Positions 15,225-23,849 of a stretch of DNA of 44,614 nt are shown here, piece after piece. The position numbers were made by a program, and so were the translations under genes. This stretch comes from an uncultured Anaerosolibacter sp. (GTDB taxonomy: Bacteria > Bacillota_A > Clostridia > Peptostreptococcales > Thermotaleaceae): assembly GCA_937948705.1 (NCBI GenBank), contig CALECF010000014.1:1-44614 (forward strand). The letters run 5' to 3'. Every line of letters begins with the position of its first letter. Within the stretch, counting starts at the first letter, position 1. A model generated the notes under the pieces. That model ran no database searches. It was not told where the DNA came from and saw nothing but the letters and a program-made list of their open reading frames with translations.

Positions 15225-15905
15225 TCATGCAAGCTCTATCATTTTATAACGGTGGACAGGTCGTCCTACGCTGCCATATTCTAATTCTACTTGAACGGCT
15301 TTTTTGTCTGACAGATATTCTAAATATCTCCTGGCCGTGACCCTGGCAATGCCAACCTCCTGAGATAACTCCATAGAAGTATGAAACTTATTATTATATT
15401 TCAAATAATCTACGATCAGATCTAACGTAGTTTGATTCAATCCCTTTGGCAATTCTTCCACAGCATCACTTTTGATATGTAAAATTCGATCCAAATCGTG
15501 CTGTTGAAAATTATCTTTATTTTCTAGTTCTTCCCTCATCTTCTGATAATGAAGCAAGGCCTCTTTAAATCTCTCAAATTTAAAAGGTTTAATAATATAA
15601 TCGATCACACCATATCGTATGGCTTCATGAATTGTATCTACTGTTTTGTCCGCAGTAATTAGAATCACATCCACATTTGCACCGATTTTTCTGATTTCCC
15701 GCAGCACAGCCAACCCATCCATCTTGGACATAAAGACATCCAATAAAACCAATTGAGGCTTAAACGTTTGAAGCATTTGCAAGGCTTCAGCACCATCACT
15801 GGCAATCCCTACCACACGAAAATCTCTAATTTTAGATATGAACCTCCGGTTAATCTCCTGCACCATGGGATCATCCTCAACAATTAATACATGTATATCC
15901 TTCAT
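15225..15905 (-). CDS. Response regulator, CitB/DcuR type
   Basis: A 226-residue regulator with a receiver domain (about residues 3-122) and a C-terminal helix-turn-helix. The acidic residues are Glu10-Asp11-Asp12, the phosphoacceptor is Asp56 (LLDVFMSKMDG) and the Lys is in IIKPF. The output part (LSQEVGIARVTARRYLEYL, about 180-198) fits the DcuR/CitB family that controls C4-dicarboxylate or citrate use. The start is ATG 15905 after GGTGAG; a GTG one codon upstream is too close to that site. It is 17 bases after its kinase, and no transporter is adjacent. Confidence 0.92.
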   Translation of the reverse strand: MKDIHVLIVEDDPMVQEINRRFISKIRDFRVVGIASDGAEALQMLQTFKPQLVLLDVFMSKMDGLAVLREIRKIGANVDVILITADKTVDTIHEAIRYGVIDYIIKPFKFERFKEALLHYQKMREELENKDNFQQHDLDRILHIKSDAVEELPKGLNQTTLDLIVDYLKYNNKFHTSMELSQEVGIARVTARRYLEYLSDKKAVQVELEYGSVGRPVHRYKMIELA

Positions 15906-15922
15906 CACTTCTCACCACACTA

Positions 15923-17506
15923 TCATTTTTTAGGAATACTCACGATCATTTCTGTTCCTACATCCATTTGACTCTCCACATGGATACTGCCGCTTACCCC
16001 TTCAAGGATTTGCTTTATCAATGCTAATCCCACACCTTTATTCGCTCCTTCTTTCGTGGAAAAACCAAACTCAAATATCTTTTCTATATTCTCATCTGGA
16101 ATTCCTGCTCCCGTATCTGTAACAATGATTTCCAGTTCTTCCCTACCATCATTAATCGTCAATGCTACATTTCTACGTTCACGATCTAACTCACCCACAG
16201 CATCAATGGCATTTTCAATAAGATTTCCCACAACTGTCAATAGAACCTCGGTATTGATCCCATCATCTTCATGGGACACCTGGCTGCTGGGATCAATGGA
16301 AAATTTGATCTTCATTTCCTCCATTTTATTATACTTGGCCAGCAGCAGTCCCGACAAAGATGGATTCTTAATATGCTTCGTTAAAAACCCTAGGATTTCC
16401 TCGTGAAGATCACTGATATCATCAATATACTTCATCGCCTCATCATAGCATTTCAATTGTAATAATCCTGAGATGGTATGCATCCTGTTTAGGAATTCAT
16501 GATTTTGCGCCCTTAGAGCATCGATAAATCGCCTCACACCAGTCATCTCTTCCGCTAAACTCTTTACCTCCGTCAAATCTCTGAAGCTCGATACAGCACC
16601 AATGGCTTCTCCTCCCACATTGATTGGAAGTGTATTGGCTACAATGGCCTTGTTGTTTAAGATGTGTTCCCGATCATATTCTGGAATTCCTTTTTCTATG
16701 ATTTCTGGCATATGGCTATTTTTTATGATCTCCCGAATATCTTTACCGATGACATCCTCCTTAAGCCCTAGAATCCTTTTCCCCTCACCATTCAACATGG
16801 TAATTTTATATTCACTATCTACAGCCAAAATCCCTTCCTTTACCGTCTGTAAAATAACATATCTTTCCTTCAAAAGCCTAGCGATCTCTAAGGGCTCCAA
16901 TCCAAATATTTGTCTTTTGATATTTTGCGCCAACAGTGTTGCCCCCATGATAGTAAGAAGAATAGAAAAAGCAAGGATAAAATAAAAACCACTTTCAATC
17001 TCTGTCAGAAACCTAGTTATATGAGGCAATACCATATTGACCAGGACAATACCTACCTGCTTGCCATCATTGAAGATTGGCATATGTGCCTGAATATACT
17101 TTTCTTGTTTTTTTGAAGTTTTGGATATATATGTTTGCCCCTCATAGGCCAAGCTGCCGTTTGCATTAATATCGCGTCTTCCAATCTTATTAAAAGCAGA
17201 ATGGGCGTACTGTATACCATTCATATCCATCACGACGATAGCTTCTGCATTGGATGCCCTCCTGATTTCCTCGACAATCAATTGAATCCTATACTCCCCC
17301 CTGGGTTTACCTATATTGATTTGAATATCTCTTTGCAGCACTAATTTTTGAGCTACCTCCATGGCATTTTTCCCTAGTACATTCTCAATACTATTATTGA
17401 TATACCATAGGCTAAAAACACCGATGATAGAAATAAGAATTGTCACCATCACTGTGGTGAAGACGATCATCTTCATCTTCAAGCTGGCCTTAAAATACTT
17501 TTCCAT
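15923..17506 (-). CDS. Sensor histidine kinase, CitA/DcuS type
   Basis: A 527-residue membrane kinase. TM1 is at about residues 12-35, the periplasmic-type sensing domain (PDC/sCACHE fold expected) at about 36-172, and TM2 at about 174-196. A cytoplasmic PAS domain (about 210-318) starts with the family's GLEPLEIARLLKER. The phosphoacceptor His336 sits in QNHEFLNRMHTISG, characteristic of CitA/DcuS. The ATPase domain has LIENAIDAV, DTGAGIP and GVGLAL. These sensors usually bind citrate, malate, fumarate or similar acids outside the cell. The start is ATG 17506 after GGGGGTGA; an upstream in-frame ATG lies before the ribosome site. Confidence 0.93.
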   Translation of the reverse strand: MEKYFKASLKMKMIVFTTVMVTILISIIGVFSLWYINNSIENVLGKNAMEVAQKLVLQRDIQINIGKPRGEYRIQLIVEEIRRASNAEAIVVMDMNGIQYAHSAFNKIGRRDINANGSLAYEGQTYISKTSKKQEKYIQAHMPIFNDGKQVGIVLVNMVLPHITRFLTEIESGFYFILAFSILLTIMGATLLAQNIKRQIFGLEPLEIARLLKERYVILQTVKEGILAVDSEYKITMLNGEGKRILGLKEDVIGKDIREIIKNSHMPEIIEKGIPEYDREHILNNKAIVANTLPINVGGEAIGAVSSFRDLTEVKSLAEEMTGVRRFIDALRAQNHEFLNRMHTISGLLQLKCYDEAMKYIDDISDLHEEILGFLTKHIKNPSLSGLLLAKYNKMEEMKIKFSIDPSSQVSHEDDGINTEVLLTVVGNLIENAIDAVGELDRERRNVALTINDGREELEIIVTDTGAGIPDENIEKIFEFGFSTKEGANKGVGLALIKQILEGVSGSIHVESQMDVGTEMIVSIPKK

Positions 17507-17662
17507 AGGTGTCACCCCCATCTCACAGCTTTATGAACACTATAGATTACATTCTCCCCTACATACAGTTTTTCCTTCTACTCTCAATATTGTAGTTTTT
17601 TATCGACTTGATAGCAATTTTTATCTTAAAAATGGTATAATAAATATTTGGGAGGTGATTGT

Positions 17663-18811
17663 GTGAACATATTATTCTTTACCGTATCTGCTGGAGAGGG
17701 ACATAATCAAGTTGCCCGGACTGTGGCAGAGAAAATTAAACAAACAGATCCGAATCATAAGGTAGAAGTCATCGATACCTTTAATTATGTCCATCCAAGC
17801 CTACATAAAATTGTATTTGAGGCTTACATAAAGTCTATCAAGTATATCCCTACCTTATATGGGTTTATCTATAGACGATCTGAAGTTACAGATAACTCTA
17901 TCGTGGATGTCAGTGAGTTTTTGAATAAGGTAGTGCTTTCAAGGAAGTTCACTCGCCTTTTGGCTGATTTCCGGCCGGACGTTATCATATGTACCCATCC
18001 ATTTCCTGCTGAAGCGCTGTCCGCCATGAAGAGGAAGGGTAAGATTGATGTACCATTGATTACAATACTCACCGATTATACCATTCATCCTAGCTGGATC
18101 AATAAAGAAATCGATTACTACATCATGCCTTCGGAAAACTTTATCCATGAATTCCAGTATTGGCAGATCCCATCGGAGCGAACAAGGTTCTTTGGTATTC
18201 CTATTGATGAAAAATTTGCAAACACATATAATCGACAGGAAGTATGTGAAAAGCTAAATGTTTCCAATACCTTTACAGCACTCATTATGGGTGGTGGATT
18301 AGGGCTAGGAAATATAACAGAAACCCTTGATTACCTTTTTACTTACAATATCAATATGCAGATCATCGCCATTGCAGGAAAAAATCAAGAACTCTATCGA
18401 TATCTCTCTTTGATCAATCGAGAAAATCTGAAGGTATTCGGCTATGTCTCCAACATAGATGAGTTGATGAGTGTCTCTGATATCATCATTACAAAGCCTG
18501 GTGGAATTACCGTCACTGAGTGCTTGGCAAAGGAATTACCGATTATCGTTAGTTGGAACCTACCTGGCCAAGAGGAACGGAACATGGAATTCATATTGAA
18601 CAACGGTATTGGTATGGTGGCTGCCAGCCCCAACTCCTTGATTTCTTGCATTAACTTGCTTAAGGATAATCCAGATCGATACCAAACCATACGAAATAAC
18701 ATGGCTAAAATACGAAAACCCCATGCCACACAAGACATTGCAAGCTTTATACTTAGTATGCCAAATACCAATCCTGCTGCTACAGAAAGGGCCGTATTCA
18801 AGACGCGATAA
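17663..18811 (+). CDS. UgtP/MGDG-synthase-like glycosyltransferase
   Basis: A 382-residue GT-B enzyme of the MurG-related family that glycosylates diacylglycerol (GT28). The N-terminus FFTVSAGEGHNQVA (about residues 5-18) is the acceptor-side signature of the MGDG-synthase family. The C-terminal domain shows the donor-site pattern IMGGGLG, then TKPGGITVTECLAKELP with the conserved Glu (about 285-300). Bacillus UgtP adds glucose from UDP-glucose to make the lipoteichoic-acid glycolipid anchor. Acceptor and sugar here are inference. The start is GTG 17663 after GGGAGGTG; the open frame extends 15 bases upstream without a site. It is a single-gene unit closed by a strong terminator. Confidence 0.9.
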   Translation: MNILFFTVSAGEGHNQVARTVAEKIKQTDPNHKVEVIDTFNYVHPSLHKIVFEAYIKSIKYIPTLYGFIYRRSEVTDNSIVDVSEFLNKVVLSRKFTRLLADFRPDVIICTHPFPAEALSAMKRKGKIDVPLITILTDYTIHPSWINKEIDYYIMPSENFIHEFQYWQIPSERTRFFGIPIDEKFANTYNRQEVCEKLNVSNTFTALIMGGGLGLGNITETLDYLFTYNINMQIIAIAGKNQELYRYLSLINRENLKVFGYVSNIDELMSVSDIIITKPGGITVTECLAKELPIIVSWNLPGQEERNMEFILNNGIGMVAASPNSLISCINLLKDNPDRYQTIRNNMAKIRKPHATQDIASFILSMPNTNPAATERAVFKTR

Positions 18812-18825
18812 AAATTAGTAAAATT

Positions 18826-18857
18826 AAAAAGATCAACCTCTCTTGGTTGATCTTTTT
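18826..18857. terminator. Strong bidirectional terminator
   Basis: AAAAAGATCAACC (18826-18838) and GGTTGATCTTTTT (18845-18857) form a 13-pair stem with a six-base loop and T-runs on both strands. It separates the glycosyltransferase from convergent fabI. Confidence 0.92.
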
Positions 18858-18862
18858 GTTCA

Positions 18863-19630
18863 TTAGCCCATGATACTATAACCACAATCCACATGAATCA
18901 CTTCACCCGTAATACCACTGCTCATGGGGCTGCATAAAAACAAGGCTGTATTCGCAACTTCTTCCGTTTGAACCAATCTCCCCATAGGTACCTTTTCTTC
19001 AAATTCTTTCAGCATATTGGTAAAATCCTTGACCCCCTTGGCTGCCAAGGTCTTGATAGGTCCTGCTGATATGGCATTTACCCGAATATTGGATTTGCCC
19101 AGATCTGCCGCTAGATATTTTACACTAGCCTCTAGGGCTGCCTTCGCTACCCCCATGACGTTGTAATTCTTCACAACCCTTTCTCCACCTAAATAAGACA
19201 ATGTAACGATGCTCCCACCGTCCTTCATCAGAGGCACAGCGGCTCGCGTTACAGCCACAAGAGAATAGGCACTGATATCCTGGGCCATGGCATAACCCTC
19301 TCTAGATGTATCCATGTAAAGCCCTTCTAATTCTTCTTTTTTAGCATGGGCAATGCTGTGAACGACACCATGAATCATGCCCACCTCTGCTTCTATATCC
19401 TTAAATGCTTGCGCAATATCTTCATCCTTGGTCACATCACAATGTATTAGAGAAAATGTCCCCATTTCCTCGGTTAACCTACGAATATGTTCTTCACTTC
19501 GTTCCCCTTGATATGTAAAAATTACATTTCCACCAGCTTGATGAATCACTTGGGCAATTCCCCATGCGATACTCCATTTATTGGCTACACCCATCACTAC
19601 TATGTTTTTTCCTTTTAATCCCATTTCCAC
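18863..19630 (-). CDS. fabI: Enoyl-[acyl-carrier-protein] reductase FabI
   Basis: A 255-residue NADH-dependent enoyl-ACP reductase, the last step of each fatty-acid elongation cycle. The N-terminal cofactor site has the FabI-specific GVANKWSIAWGIA. The active site has Tyr-x6-Lys (YNVMGVAK, about residues 154-161) following LSYLGGERVV, and the end carries GEVIHVDCGYSIMG. Size is typical. Starts compete: GTG at 19630 is eight bases after GAGGAG and fits best, ATG 19636 is too close to the site, and ATG 19624 is more distant. It is the target class of triclosan and some antibacterials. It is a single gene, 138 bases after the PBP gene on the same strand. Confidence 0.95.
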   Translation of the reverse strand: MEMGLKGKNIVVMGVANKWSIAWGIAQVIHQAGGNVIFTYQGERSEEHIRRLTEEMGTFSLIHCDVTKDEDIAQAFKDIEAEVGMIHGVVHSIAHAKKEELEGLYMDTSREGYAMAQDISAYSLVAVTRAAVPLMKDGGSIVTLSYLGGERVVKNYNVMGVAKAALEASVKYLAADLGKSNIRVNAISAGPIKTLAAKGVKDFTNMLKEFEEKVPMGRLVQTEEVANTALFLCSPMSSGITGEVIHVDCGYSIMG

Positions 19631-19768
19631 TAACATCACTCCTCTATCCTAGAATAACAACTTTTCTTTCTATACTCCACTCCACCTATATCCCCTACCA
19701 TATCGCTTCTACCCATTGGGTTACCCGTCACGTCACATGTTCGTCATAATAACTGAGACCTACACCCA

Positions 19769-21178
19769 TTACTTCAGTCGATTGATCCCTCGAATCATCA
19801 TATCTCTGGCAAGGGGCGCTGCACTCTTCCCACCAGTAGAACCATGGCTCTCCAGCACAACGACGACAACAACTTTTGGATCATCGGCTGGTGCAAAGCC
19901 TGTGAACCATGCATGGGTCTTCCCCGTATCATTCTCAGCAGTCCCTGTTTTTCCAGCAACCTTCACATTCCTAATTCTTGCATTTTTCCCCGTGCCGTCA
20001 GTGACAACCTTCACCATCATATCACGAATTTCTTGGGCAATCAAACTGGTGGTCCCCCTCGTCAAAGCCTGGGGATAATTCACCTTTAAGGTTTTACCCT
20101 CTGATGATAGTATTTCTTTCACCAGAATGGGCCTCATCATCACACCGTCATTGGCAATAGCAGATGTAACTAAAGCCATATTTAAAGGTGTCATCAATAT
20201 CTTCCCCTGTCCTATGGAGGAAGCACCTAACTCAGGCTTTGTCATCATGCCCTTGTTTGGAAATATAGAGGATTTTGTTTTTAAGTCAAAGGGAATGATA
20301 CGATTAACCATGAACTTTTCAGCAGCATCTTGTAATTTTTGTTCTCCTAACTGTAGTCCAATTTGACTAAAGGCAATATTACAAGATTCTACCATTGCCT
20401 CTTCCAAGTCTACTTGTCCATGGACAATTTCCTGATAGTCCCGTAGAATATAACCTTCAATATTTACAGAGCCTTGGCACTGATACTCCGTGTTGATGTC
20501 TTTATTTTGCAAAGCCCCTGCTGCCGTAATAATCTTAAATACGGAGCCTGGGGTATATAATCCAGAGGTCGCCCTATTTAACAAGGGACTTTGATCATCC
20601 TCCACCAATTCCTCCCAATTCTCCTTAAAGGTTGATGCACTGAAATCCGGCTTACTCACCATGGCATATACTTCCCCACTTTTAGGGTTCATGGCAACGA
20701 TGGCACCTTTCTTATTTCCTAACAACTTATGGGCCTCACTTTGCAATTCATGATCTATGGCAAGGATTAGATTGTTCCCTTTCTCTTTAGGTCCAGTAAT
20801 CTTTTCGGTAATCTCTAAGATCGGGTTGGTTCCATTGATATTTAATAACTCGCTATTGTAGGATGCCTCTAATCCTGATTTACCATATTCCTTATCACTA
20901 TAACCAATCACATGACTATAAAGGCTCCCGTACTTGTATTTTCTCACTTGCTTATTGGTATCAGTTTTCTCACTATACGCAAGGGATTTTCCATTTCTAT
21001 CAACGATTTGTCCCCTCAACACATACTCTTCATTGAGCCATTGTCTCTTATTATAGTTATTGGTTACAATTTTGGATGCCCTAAATATTTCAAAGTAACT
21101 AAGATACACAACCAAAGCGATGAATAGAGCACCCATCACCCAAAGTACTTTAACAATCCTCTTGGATTCTTGGTTCAT
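19769..21178 (-). CDS. Class B penicillin-binding protein (transpeptidase), PbpA type
   Basis: A 469-residue peptidoglycan transpeptidase. One membrane anchor spans residues 9-28, a short pedestal about 50-130, and the transpeptidase domain about 155-469. The catalytic motifs are STxK-type GSVFK (Ser212, Lys215), SxN as SCN (265-267) and KTG (410-412), all intact. The short pedestal resembles the PbpA proteins paired with RodA/FtsW in Actinobacteria and Clostridia. The start ATG 21178 lies inside the end of the upstream SEDS gene (29-base overlap), so the two are likely co-translated and form a SEDS-PBP glycan polymerase/crosslinker pair. Confidence 0.93.
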   Translation of the reverse strand: MNQESKRIVKVLWVMGALFIALVVYLSYFEIFRASKIVTNNYNKRQWLNEEYVLRGQIVDRNGKSLAYSEKTDTNKQVRKYKYGSLYSHVIGYSDKEYGKSGLEASYNSELLNINGTNPILEITEKITGPKEKGNNLILAIDHELQSEAHKLLGNKKGAIVAMNPKSGEVYAMVSKPDFSASTFKENWEELVEDDQSPLLNRATSGLYTPGSVFKIITAAGALQNKDINTEYQCQGSVNIEGYILRDYQEIVHGQVDLEEAMVESCNIAFSQIGLQLGEQKLQDAAEKFMVNRIIPFDLKTKSSIFPNKGMMTKPELGASSIGQGKILMTPLNMALVTSAIANDGVMMRPILVKEILSSEGKTLKVNYPQALTRGTTSLIAQEIRDMMVKVVTDGTGKNARIRNVKVAGKTGTAENDTGKTHAWFTGFAPADDPKVVVVVVLESHGSTGGKSAAPLARDMMIRGINRLK

Positions 21179-22391
21179 GGTTATCCTCCTGTTCAAGTTC
21201 CTCGGATGCCACCTGTAGAATGCCCAACGCTGCAAAACTTGATACAAGGGAGCTACCCCCATAGCTGACAAAGGGCAAAGTAATACCCGTTAAAGGAATC
21301 ATCTTGGTTACACCGCCTAGAATGATAAAGGCTTGAAAACCTAACATCGCCGTGATACCGATGGCTACGATCCGAAAAAATCGATGGTGCTGATTCAAGG
21401 CTATTTTAAAGCCTCTATACACCAAAATAAAAAACAACATAATGACAGCCATCCCGCCAAAAATGCCCATTTCCTCACAGATGGCTGAGAAAATAAAGTC
21501 ATTATGCACCTCGGGAATAAATTCTGGATGACCTAATCCTATCCCTGTGCCAAAGAAACCTCCTGAAGCTATGGCGAATAAGGATTGGGTAATCTGATAA
21601 CCCTTGCTATCTATAAACCGCCATGGGTCGATCCAGGTCTCAACCCGAACTCTGACATGGTTAATGAAAAAATAACTAATCACAGCAGGCAATGATGCTG
21701 CCCCTAAATTATATAAAATAAGTTCTCTTTTTTCTTCATAAATGTATAGAATGGTTATAAAAATCAAAAAAAACAGCATCGCCGTTCCCAAATCCCGTTG
21801 TAGGAACAAAAAAGCGATATGGGCATATACAATCCCGAGAAATACAAAGGGATTTTTAAGATTTTTTACATTGGTGTAGTAAGAGGCTAAAAAAAAGACA
21901 AACAGTAGTTTAATCAACTCTGCTGGTTGAAAGCTATAGCCTGCACCTCGAATCCAGTTGGTTGCCCCTTTCACCTTGCTGCCAAAGATCAATGTACATA
22001 AAAACAGTGCAAAGGCCCCTGCTGCATAGGCTACCGTCCATTTCTCCCATCCTTGTATACTTTTGGTCACAAAGTATGTAAGGAAGAAAATAATAATACC
22101 TACCCCAAACCAAATAACCTGCTTAAATCCATACACTGGGTTAATTCGATAAATCATAATGATTCCAATGCTGATCAGCATCGACATGATGAGAAACAAA
22201 TAATGATCTCCAGAAGACCACTTAAGCAAAATCCAATTAGATATGTAGATAATACAAATAAAAGACACACCTGAGATCAATATGTTTCGATCAAAATTCT
22301 CTCGAAATGAAAAAAGCAATAACAACGCCATGGCATTGATCAACACAATTAAATTCTGTGGTGCCTTATAGCTGATTAATTTTTTGAGCAT
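21150..22391 (-). CDS. SEDS-family glycan polymerase (FtsW/RodA/SpoVE type)
   Basis: A 413-residue polytopic protein of the SEDS family, which polymerises lipid II into glycan strands. Signatures seen are the FQPAELIK segment, the QRDLGTA loop with the essential Asp, DPWRF, LGHPEFIPEVHNDFIF followed by EEMG, and the final TLPFVSYGGSS. About ten membrane segments are present. The N-terminus has two extra helices before the usual core. ATG 22391 follows GAGGTG. It sits between an FHA gene (12 bases upstream) and a PBP gene (overlapping). Whether it acts in division, elongation or spore cortex cannot be decided. Confidence 0.94.
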   Translation of the reverse strand: MLKKLISYKAPQNLIVLINAMALLLLFSFRENFDRNILISGVSFICIIYISNWILLKWSSGDHYLFLIMSMLISIGIIMIYRINPVYGFKQVIWFGVGIIIFFLTYFVTKSIQGWEKWTVAYAAGAFALFLCTLIFGSKVKGATNWIRGAGYSFQPAELIKLLFVFFLASYYTNVKNLKNPFVFLGIVYAHIAFLFLQRDLGTAMLFFLIFITILYIYEEKRELILYNLGAASLPAVISYFFINHVRVRVETWIDPWRFIDSKGYQITQSLFAIASGGFFGTGIGLGHPEFIPEVHNDFIFSAICEEMGIFGGMAVIMLFFILVYRGFKIALNQHHRFFRIVAIGITAMLGFQAFIILGGVTKMIPLTGITLPFVSYGGSSLVSSFAALGILQVASEELEQEDNHEPRIQEDC

Positions 22392-22403
22392 ATATACACC
22401 TCT

Positions 22404-22835
22404 TTACTCATTGCTTACATACAAAAACTCAAGTTGTCCCAGTTTGATGCGGTCACCATTTTTCAGCTTCACAACATCTAACACCCTATCCCCATTTAGA
22501 TAGGTACCATTTGCACTGTCAAAATCCTCAAGAAAGTATTCACTTTCATCCAATGCAATCTTGATGTGCTTGTTGGATATATATGGGTCCTTGATCACAA
22601 TATCATTGTCACTTCCCCTGCCTATGATCACTGACCCATCGAGATTATAGACCTCCTTCACTTTAAACGGAAGGGTATCCTTTCGGTTGATGAGCTTAAG
22701 ATATGTATTATTCTCCATAGAGGCTCCACTGATACTCTTGATGTCCATATAAATCAATCGAATGATTCCAAACATAAATAAATAAATCAAAAGAATAAAT
22801 AAGTAACGAAATACCAAGGAAAGAATGTTAAACAT
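22404..22835 (-). CDS. Membrane-anchored FHA-domain protein
   Basis: A 143-residue protein with one N-terminal membrane segment (about residues 4-26) and a cytoplasmic FHA domain (about 62-140). The phosphothreonine-binding residues are present: GRGSDNDI with the Arg, SNKHIKI with Ser and His, and ANGTYLNG with Asn. FHA domains bind phosphothreonine peptides, which implies a Ser/Thr kinase partner; none is in this window. It heads the FHA-SEDS-PBP operon. The start is ATG 22835 after AGGTGG; an in-frame ATG eight codons upstream has no better site. Confidence 0.9.
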   Translation of the reverse strand: MFNILSLVFRYLFILLIYLFMFGIIRLIYMDIKSISGASMENNTYLKLINRKDTLPFKVKEVYNLDGSVIIGRGSDNDIVIKDPYISNKHIKIALDESEYFLEDFDSANGTYLNGDRVLDVVKLKNGDRIKLGQLEFLYVSNE

Positions 22836-22915
22836 TTGACCACCTGCCATAGTTCTCATATTCTGTTCATACTTGATTATAGTATATCATTCTTTTCATG
22901 AATCTAACACAAAAG

Positions 22916-22959
22916 AATGACTTTTAAGTGAAGCCTCTGTGGGCTTATTAAAAGTCATT
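22916..22959 (-). terminator. Terminator after DsbA-like gene
   Basis: AATGACTTTTAA (22916-22927) pairs perfectly with TTAAAAGTCATT (22948-22959). A small inner stem (AAGCC/GGGCTT) forms in the loop. On the minus strand it begins 13 bases after the DsbA-like stop and is followed by CTTTTG. Confidence 0.75.
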
Positions 22960-22972
22960 TGGGTTTGAATTC

Positions 22973-23557
22973 TTATTTCAGCATTTTAACCAATTCATCA
23001 TAGGAACATACCCCTTGATGAATGATTCTATCGCCTTCTAACAGCGTCGGCACCATATCAATTTTCTGATTTTCGGTGATATCATCCCAATGTATTATCG
23101 TTTCCGTCAATGATTCAGTTCTAACGTGTTCCATGAAATCATGGAAAGACAGACCAAGATTTAAACAAATCTTATAAATAATATCATGCTCACTGATATT
23201 CTCATTATACACAAAAACCCTGCGGAAAATCTCATCGATTATTTCTTCTTGATCCGTCCTAGAACGTCCATAGGCTGTCAGTAAGTTTGCCATCTGCGCA
23301 TTATATAATTTATCTGGTAAGTAGAAGGGTATGCCTTTTGTCCTTGCCCACTCCTCCAAGACCTTTGTTGCCTTAACTACTTTTCTAGACCCTAAATATT
23401 CCATCAATGAAATGCCTTCTATGGGCGCGTCTGAATGAATCTCCATAGGAACCCATTCAACGGCGAAGCCTTGTGCCTCTTCTAATCTTTTTATCTCTGG
23501 TAGCATGATATAACAATAGGGACAAATATAGTCATAAATAAAGGTTAGTTTCCTCAA
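22973..23557 (-). CDS. DsbA/FrnE-type thioredoxin-fold oxidoreductase
   Basis: A 194-residue protein of the DsbA superfamily. The thioredoxin start is FIYDYICPYCY, with active site CPYC at about residues 16-19, followed by the helical insertion domain (about 60-150). The cis-Pro loop is VPTLLEG (about 169-175). There is no signal peptide, so it acts in the cytoplasm like FrnE, and it may reduce or isomerise disulfides or act on glutathione-like adducts. The start is TTG 23557, directly supported by GGAGCGAGG upstream. It is a single unit between a terminator and the pepF terminator. Confidence 0.88.
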   Translation of the reverse strand: MRKLTFIYDYICPYCYIMLPEIKRLEEAQGFAVEWVPMEIHSDAPIEGISLMEYLGSRKVVKATKVLEEWARTKGIPFYLPDKLYNAQMANLLTAYGRSRTDQEEIIDEIFRRVFVYNENISEHDIIYKICLNLGLSFHDFMEHVRTESLTETIIHWDDITENQKIDMVPTLLEGDRIIHQGVCSYDELVKMLK

Positions 23558-23687
23558 GGCCCTCGCTCCTTTCTAATATTCTTTTATATACTTACCCTAT
23601 GTTACAGATCTTACACAAAGGACAAACCAATATTTAATCATTTATTTCCTACTATCATTTATCTATAGGTTTCTGTAATGCATAAGC

Positions 23688-23723
23688 AAAACGCCTGGGA
23701 TGCATTCTTATCCTAGGCGTTTT
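23688..23723. terminator. Terminator of pepF region
   Basis: AAAACGCCTGGGA (23688-23700) pairs with TCCTAGGCGTTTT (23711-23723) with one wobble, around a ten-base loop. It lies 126 bases after the pepF stop and TTTTGCTT follows on the minus strand. The long 3' leader before it (23724-23849) holds nothing I recognise. Confidence 0.7.
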
Positions 23724-23849
23724 ATTAAAGGAGAAATTAACAATATCCATATTTACTTTCTATCGTAAATATCGGTCATTTGTCATGCAACATGTAGCAC
23801 CTTATATTTCCTTTATGATCTCCAACTACTTAAAATGTATACCCGCGGT

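Noticed and set aside
17608..17641. Promoter for the UgtP-like gene
   Set aside because: TTGATA and TATAAT are present but 22 bases apart, too far for a standard promoter.
19716..20366. Several open frames antisense to the PBP gene
   Set aside because: Shadows of the PBP coding frame; no site or motif supports them.
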